Source: Valencia hispanica (Eukaryota > Chordata > Actinopteri > Cyprinodontiformes > Valenciidae). From it: a DNA stretch of 64,000 bases. The DNA is taken from the NCBI GenBank assembly GCA_963556495.2, contig OY747705.1, positions 35,578,298 to 35,642,297 on the forward strand, given 5' to 3'. The notes under the pieces are model-generated. The model made no database searches. It saw nothing but the letters and a program-made list of their open reading frames with translations, and had not been told where the DNA came from. Position numbers and translations under genes: made by a program. Positions 22,901 to 64,000 of this stretch are shown piece after piece (the first letter of the stretch is position 1; every line of letters starts with the position of its first letter).

Positions 22901-23608
22901 GGATACAGAAGTCTATTCTAATCAAACATGTTTTTTAAAATAAATCCAAATAACTTTAAGGCCAGATTATCCAATGGGCATTATGGGCACACATCCAGGG
23001 GGCCAACACCCACTTGGGGCCCACATAAGTATATATTTCAAATATGGCAGAGATCAGCGCTGACAGAGATAACCAATGAGAGTCACACAATTTTTTAACC
23101 TTAACAGAGGTGCATAATTCATAAGGCAATTGTGGAAACCATGGTAATATGCCTCGCCCCTACCACAGCAAGTAGCCCTCCACTGAGCGTAACTGATCAG
23201 TGGGAGTAGTTTTAAGAGAATCAAAAATGATCGACAATAAGAAAGGCGGTTTCTATAAATGAAAGACAGAAAGATGAGAAGAGTCATTAAGAAGTCTGCC
23301 ATCCATTGACACGGTTTTTGTAAAACCTATGGAGGAAAATTTGGAGGAAAAAGACATCATGAATGATGATGCGCCAATTAACCTGTTGGGAGGAGGGTGT
23401 CGTTAGCTGGACAACACAACCTGAGGCTGCCTGTAGCAGCGGCTGTTCAGACTGGTGTTTGTGTGGTGTGGGACACAGCATTGTGGGGGACAGTTAACGA
23501 AAATGTCCATGCTGTTATTATCGATCATGGAGCTGCTGCTTTTCAGAATTGGCCAACCAGATATCTTCTCCCCTGATCAGGGTTTAGGCGGTAAAATGCA
23601 CTCTTATT

Positions 23609-23640
23609 AAGGATCTGATATGCTGTCATATCAGATCCTT
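23609..23640. repeat. perfect 14-bp palindrome with 4-nt loop
   Basis: AAGGATCTGATATG, spacer CTGT, then the exact complement CATATCAGATCCTT. It would form a perfect hairpin in either strand. No transposon ends or gene are visibly tied to it. Confidence 0.9.
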
Positions 23641-23977
23641 GCTGCTGAGAAAAATCCTCTCCAGACTGTTATGTGGAATGAATAAGAAACAATTCATCCT
23701 GAACCTGTGTGTAACCTTGAGGAAAGCTATGATCATTGCATCGGTGTGAGAAGCATCGGTACTGGTGCGGTAGCCTACTGGTAGGAGGTACTCAGACAGG
23801 TTGTAGATGTCATTCAGTTTTTAGGTGACAGAAGCCTTCTCTGTGCTGATAACTTGGATCACCACAAAGTGGTAACTTTCTTGGCATTTTGGAACTTCTC
23901 TCTAAGTTTGGTCATTTTCTTAGTGAGCACAAAAACGGGTGGACAGAAAGGCTGGGGCAGCACATCATAGGACAAAT

Positions 23978-24192
23978 GTGTCAAACTGGAGTCCTCCAGT
24001 GTCCTGTAACTCCTAGATGTGTCCCTGGTCCAACACATCTGAAATAAATAACTGAATTACTTCTGCAGCATGCAGAATGGTTCTTCAGAGACCTGTTAAT
24101 GACTCAAGTAGCCTATTTGATTCAGGTGTGTTGAAGCAGAGTCACATCCAAAAGTTGCAGGACACTGGTCCTTGAGGACTGGAGCTTGACAC
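23978..24192. mobile_element. hAT-type MITE, family A copy 1
   Basis: About 215 bp with imperfect inverted ends (TGTCAAACTGGAGTCCT and the complement of TGTCAAGCTCCAGTCCT). The core reads CAACACATCTGA and CAGGTGTGTTGAA. Related copies occur at 31519-31722 and 31741-31965. Confidence 0.6.
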
Positions 24193-25421
24193 CAGTGTCC
24201 TTGGACCTGGGACCAACTCAAAAGTAGGGAGGCAGCAATGAAAGAATTTGCACCAATATTTAATATTCATATTGCTGTTATGGCCAATAACCAATATTTA
24301 CGATATGTTTATATTTCATAAGTCTCTTACAAAGATGGAAATAAATATTGGCCCAGTTTTACTTATTGGACCAATACGATATGTTAAAAAATAACTAACA
24401 TCGGCCGTTACTGATGCTATTGCCAATATATTGTGCATTTCAAGTTATCATGGTTTTAGTCATGAGAAACATGAGAGAAAAAGAGAAACAGGAGCTCTGA
24501 GAGACGGATACAGATTTTTTTTAACACATTTGTTATTATTATCATGTAATGGGAAAAGCCTTTTTTTACGTTGCATGCATTTTCTATTTATTATCAAATG
24601 CTTTAAAGTATGAGTCACGTTTACCTAAACTGATTGCACATTTTTTAAACATGAAAAGCGAAAGGAAAATAGGGGGAAGACAGGCAGAGACACTGAAGGG
24701 CAGCATTGGAGAGCTGAGAAACAAAAGACCTGAAAGAGCGCTGTGAGACAGAAGCCATGAGAGGAAGAGAGAGACAGGAAAGAAAAATTAGCAGACATGA
24801 GTGAGTTTTTGTGATTAAGTTATAGAACAATCTGAATTGTAGTCCTGACCTGGTGGAGGTGAGATCCAGCAGGAGGTGGGTGGGGTTTAGACATCCAGGG
24901 GGCCCTGCAATCATAATCTGTCACTGTTACAGATGACCAAAAACATCTTTGAAGTATTTCCACAGACTGTTGCCGTGGTGCGTTTGGAATATTTTCAAAA
25001 CGTGGTAAAGCTAAATATTTAAAAGTGGTTGAAACACTTATGAAGAAAGTAAAAATGCAATTCTGCTCTTGAAAAGCAGGCATTCAAATGTTATTTATCC
25101 TAATCTTAAAGTGGTATATAGTAGCCGATAGGCAACTGCTTGTCACAAACAGCCTTAAAATGTATTTGATATAACGCGTTCAGTGTGTGATGATGTGGTG
25201 CGTTCGGATTAAAAGAAAAGAAAAAAGAAAAGCACGATTAAATCATTATTGTGAACTTCCAGAAGAAACAGTTCTAATAATAACTGATTATATATTTAAA
25301 TAATACATAAATAATTATTAATGACCTGCTGGAACCATGTCCGCATAGCAGATGCATTTAGGTACAATCCAGCTAGTAAAACTGTGAAGAAGCTGTGTTA
25401 TCCGACTGAATTAGAAGGCAC

Positions 25422-25435
25422 CACGTGCGCATGCG
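25422..25435 (+). promoter_or_regulatory. camsap2: camsap2 promoter: E-box and NRF1-like site
   Basis: CACGTG (25422-25427) overlaps TGCGCATGCG (25426-25435), a near-consensus NRF1 palindrome. They sit in the only GC-rich stretch ahead of camsap2 exon 1, about 490 bp before the ATG. Typical of TATA-less vertebrate promoters. Confidence 0.55.
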
Positions 25436-25920
25436 AACTACCCAGCAAAGGTGCGGGACTGTAGAACCTCGGAGCGGTGCGGCAGGACAACGGCAGCAGA
25501 AGACAGGCTGAATGAGAGCGCAAAGGCAAAATATCCAGGTTATATTCACAATGTTTCATAGATATGAGGAGCCGTCTGCTTCACCACCGAAATAACAGAA
25601 ACGTTGCTGTTCTCACTACAGTCAAAGAACAGCTTTTCCCCCTGAAAACAACCTGGCTGGGTCCGACGGAGTCCATTTGAGCTGGTCCCACAGAGAGCAG
25701 AATGGATGGAAAACCTCAGGACTAGCGAGCCGTTCTGTCAGCCAGACCGAGAAGGACAAAAGCATGAGCAGCTGGGCGCTTTGTGACTAACAGAGGCTGG
25801 TAATAAGCAGCGAGGAGTCATTTCACCTCTCCAGGTTACAGCCGCCTATTGTTTTCCCACACACCCCGGTGGTGGGATGCTCCCTTAGGTTCGACTGCAT
25901 CCAGCATCAGCGGAGGAATA
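25436..25920 (+). other. camsap2: camsap2 5' leader with short upstream ORFs
   Basis: GC-richer than its surroundings and continuous with the first coding exon. It contains several short upstream ORFs ahead of the main ATG, including 25551-25595, 25702-25725, 25764-25790 and 25877-25888. The main reading frame has no earlier in-frame ATG in this leader. How many of these ORFs are transcribed depends on the unknown transcription start. Confidence 0.55.
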
Positions 25921-62573
<36,653 letters not shown>

Positions 62574-64000
62574 GTACAACCTGAATCTTCACTTATTGTC
62601 GGAGAAAATCTAATTTTTTTCCCGTTTTTTTTTTACATTTTTTAATTTACATTTTCAAAGTTTTCAATTCTTATCAATACATATTTCTGTTTAAAAGCAT
62701 GTTGAATTTATCATGGAACAATTCATATTGTCTGTTAACAGTTCTAAACTATTTGCTAACTGATTGTATTCACTGATACAATGTTAGAGATGTTTAGTTC
62801 CTTATTTTTTGGGGATTTGTTGTGCAACATAGAGAAGAAACCCATGTGGCGTAGTTGTGTCTAGGGAGAAAGGCTGAATGAAAGGAAAAAAGATGAATTG
62901 TAGGCCAGTATAGTGAGTCATGCTGTGGAAAAACCTCTTGTAAAAAACATTCTGTTCAGACCACAAACTTGGAGAACTCCGGTCAGGCTGCACTGCTGCT
63001 GTATGAATGTTACTTTGCTCTTTCCTCATATACTACTTGCTTTTACTTTGTCTTTCTTGGCCTATTTTATGTTCCACTTCTTTGTTAGCCATTCTCTGTG
63101 TCTTTTGTTTTGTGTTGTTTTCAGACCTTGAGGTTTTTTATTTCTGCTATTTGTATTTATCTTGCCAAGAAATGCTTTTTTCCCCTTGTTTTGATGCTTC
63201 AGTTTACAGACTTACATTCTCTAATTTACTCATAAAGTTAGCATCTTTATGTAGATTTGTGCAAACGTTTTGATATGTGAGATTATTCTGGAGAGCTTCT
63301 GTCCTAGCTCCAGTTTTTCTTTTTCTTTTTGCTAAGGTCACGTGCTGCTCTACTTTTCTTTCTCCACTGATAATAACTCACATATAGCCAATAAAGGCTA
63401 AAATAGTAGGCAGAAATGTCAACTATGTTGGATTGCTGCACTGTTTAAGTTAGAAAAGGGTTGTTTTTAACTTTACTTCTCTGTGTTTTTCTCTGTTTTA
63501 AATGTTATTTTAGAAGTAATTTTCTAAAATGCTGCCAGACGTAGGAATTGATGAACAGCAAATAAATGATCCTGTTCCATGACCGATGCTATATTTTTTT
63601 GCATCCAGATTGGTTCAAACATCTTTTTCTTTGAGGTATTAATTTCTACATCAGTTGCATTGTGGACATTTACATTCTTGTTCCTGTATCCTATCCTTTT
63701 CATCAAATTTCCCACAAATACCACATCAGAAATTAAATCACAGTGGAGACGACCAAGTAGTTCCTGTAATAACATCCTTCTTTTGGTCCGAGGGTTTGGT
63801 GTTACTTTCCCTGTGTGGTCCATGTTTCAGTTCTTGTGGTGTCCATCAGCGTCTTACCCCCTGAGTGTTGCATAAACAGTTAGCTGGTGTGTGATTTGAT
63901 GGATGGGTCTGGCTTTGGCTTGCTGCTGTCTAAACGTGTCTTTAGACGTGTTCCTCTGAGCAGAGACACAATACAGGTCACTGAAAGGACAAACCTCTGT
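62574..64000 (+). other. camsap2 intron 7 (partial)
   Basis: Begins GTACAACC after exon 7 and runs to the window edge. I found no further camsap2 exon; the next would encode the end of the CH domain. AT-rich, with no clear repeats. Confidence 0.6.

Larger units (their letters stand above)
22901..25400. other. intergenic region between ddx59 and camsap2
   Basis: No supported gene. It holds the palindrome and the MITE listed separately. A decayed repeat of the TATCGGCC/CCAATA type lies at about 24240-24440, and CCAGGGGGCC occurs twice (22996, 24896). Open frames on either strand are short and lack coding signatures. Confidence 0.5.

Noticed and set aside
25849..25920. In-frame N-terminal extension of camsap2
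   Set aside because: It begins with TTG, not ATG, and lacks similarity; the ATG at 25921 matches the known N-terminus.

Overview
The window is vertebrate nuclear DNA, almost certainly from a teleost fish. It is AT-rich and intron-rich. It is crowded with repeat types typical of ray-finned fish: Tc1-like relics, hAT and Harbinger MITEs, L2/RTE-like LINE tails and long microsatellites. Three protein-coding genes can be assembled exon by exon, in the order KIF14 (minus), DDX59 (minus), CAMSAP2 (plus). As far as I recall, this is the same order and orientation as human chromosome 1q32, so the block looks like a conserved vertebrate neighbourhood.

Layout. 1-14.2 kb: kif14, 21 coding exons read right to left. 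The start codon is at about 14.2 kb, and the last roughly 400 residues lie off the left edge. A compact promoter with a CCAAT box and a CHR-type cell-cycle element lies at 14.43-14.47 kb. 14.3-16.2 kb: intergenic, with a decayed non-LTR retrotransposon. 16.2-21.6 kb: complete ddx59, 7 coding exons and 623 residues, with a likely non-coding first exon and a ZNF143-like promoter motif. 21.7-25.4 kb: intergenic, repeat-rich, with one unexplained exon-like block. 25.4-64 kb: the first seven coding exons (320 codons) of camsap2, spread over about 37 kb. They include a 33-nt microexon and a 20.7 kb second intron full of transposon remnants. The gene runs off the right edge.

Roles (family knowledge). 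KIF14 is a mitotic kinesin needed for cytokinesis. DDX59 is a DEAD-box RNA helicase linked in humans to ciliary signalling. CAMSAP2 caps and stabilises microtubule minus ends. Two of the three are microtubule proteins, but nothing here shows that the genes are co-regulated.

Most noteworthy: (1) an inverted duplicate of part of kif14 (end of one exon, its intron, start of the next) inside a later kif14 intron, carrying a stop codon; (2) a helicase motif II reading DEVD rather than DEAD in ddx59, split by an intron; (3) a composite hAT element that captured a LINE 3' end and occurs twice; (4) an unassigned 137-bp exon-like block at 22.2 kb; (5) a Harbinger-like element with a MADF-domain exon nested in a Tc1-like relic. 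I saw no complete new gene system, no virus-derived genes, no CRISPR arrays and no structural RNA genes that I can support.
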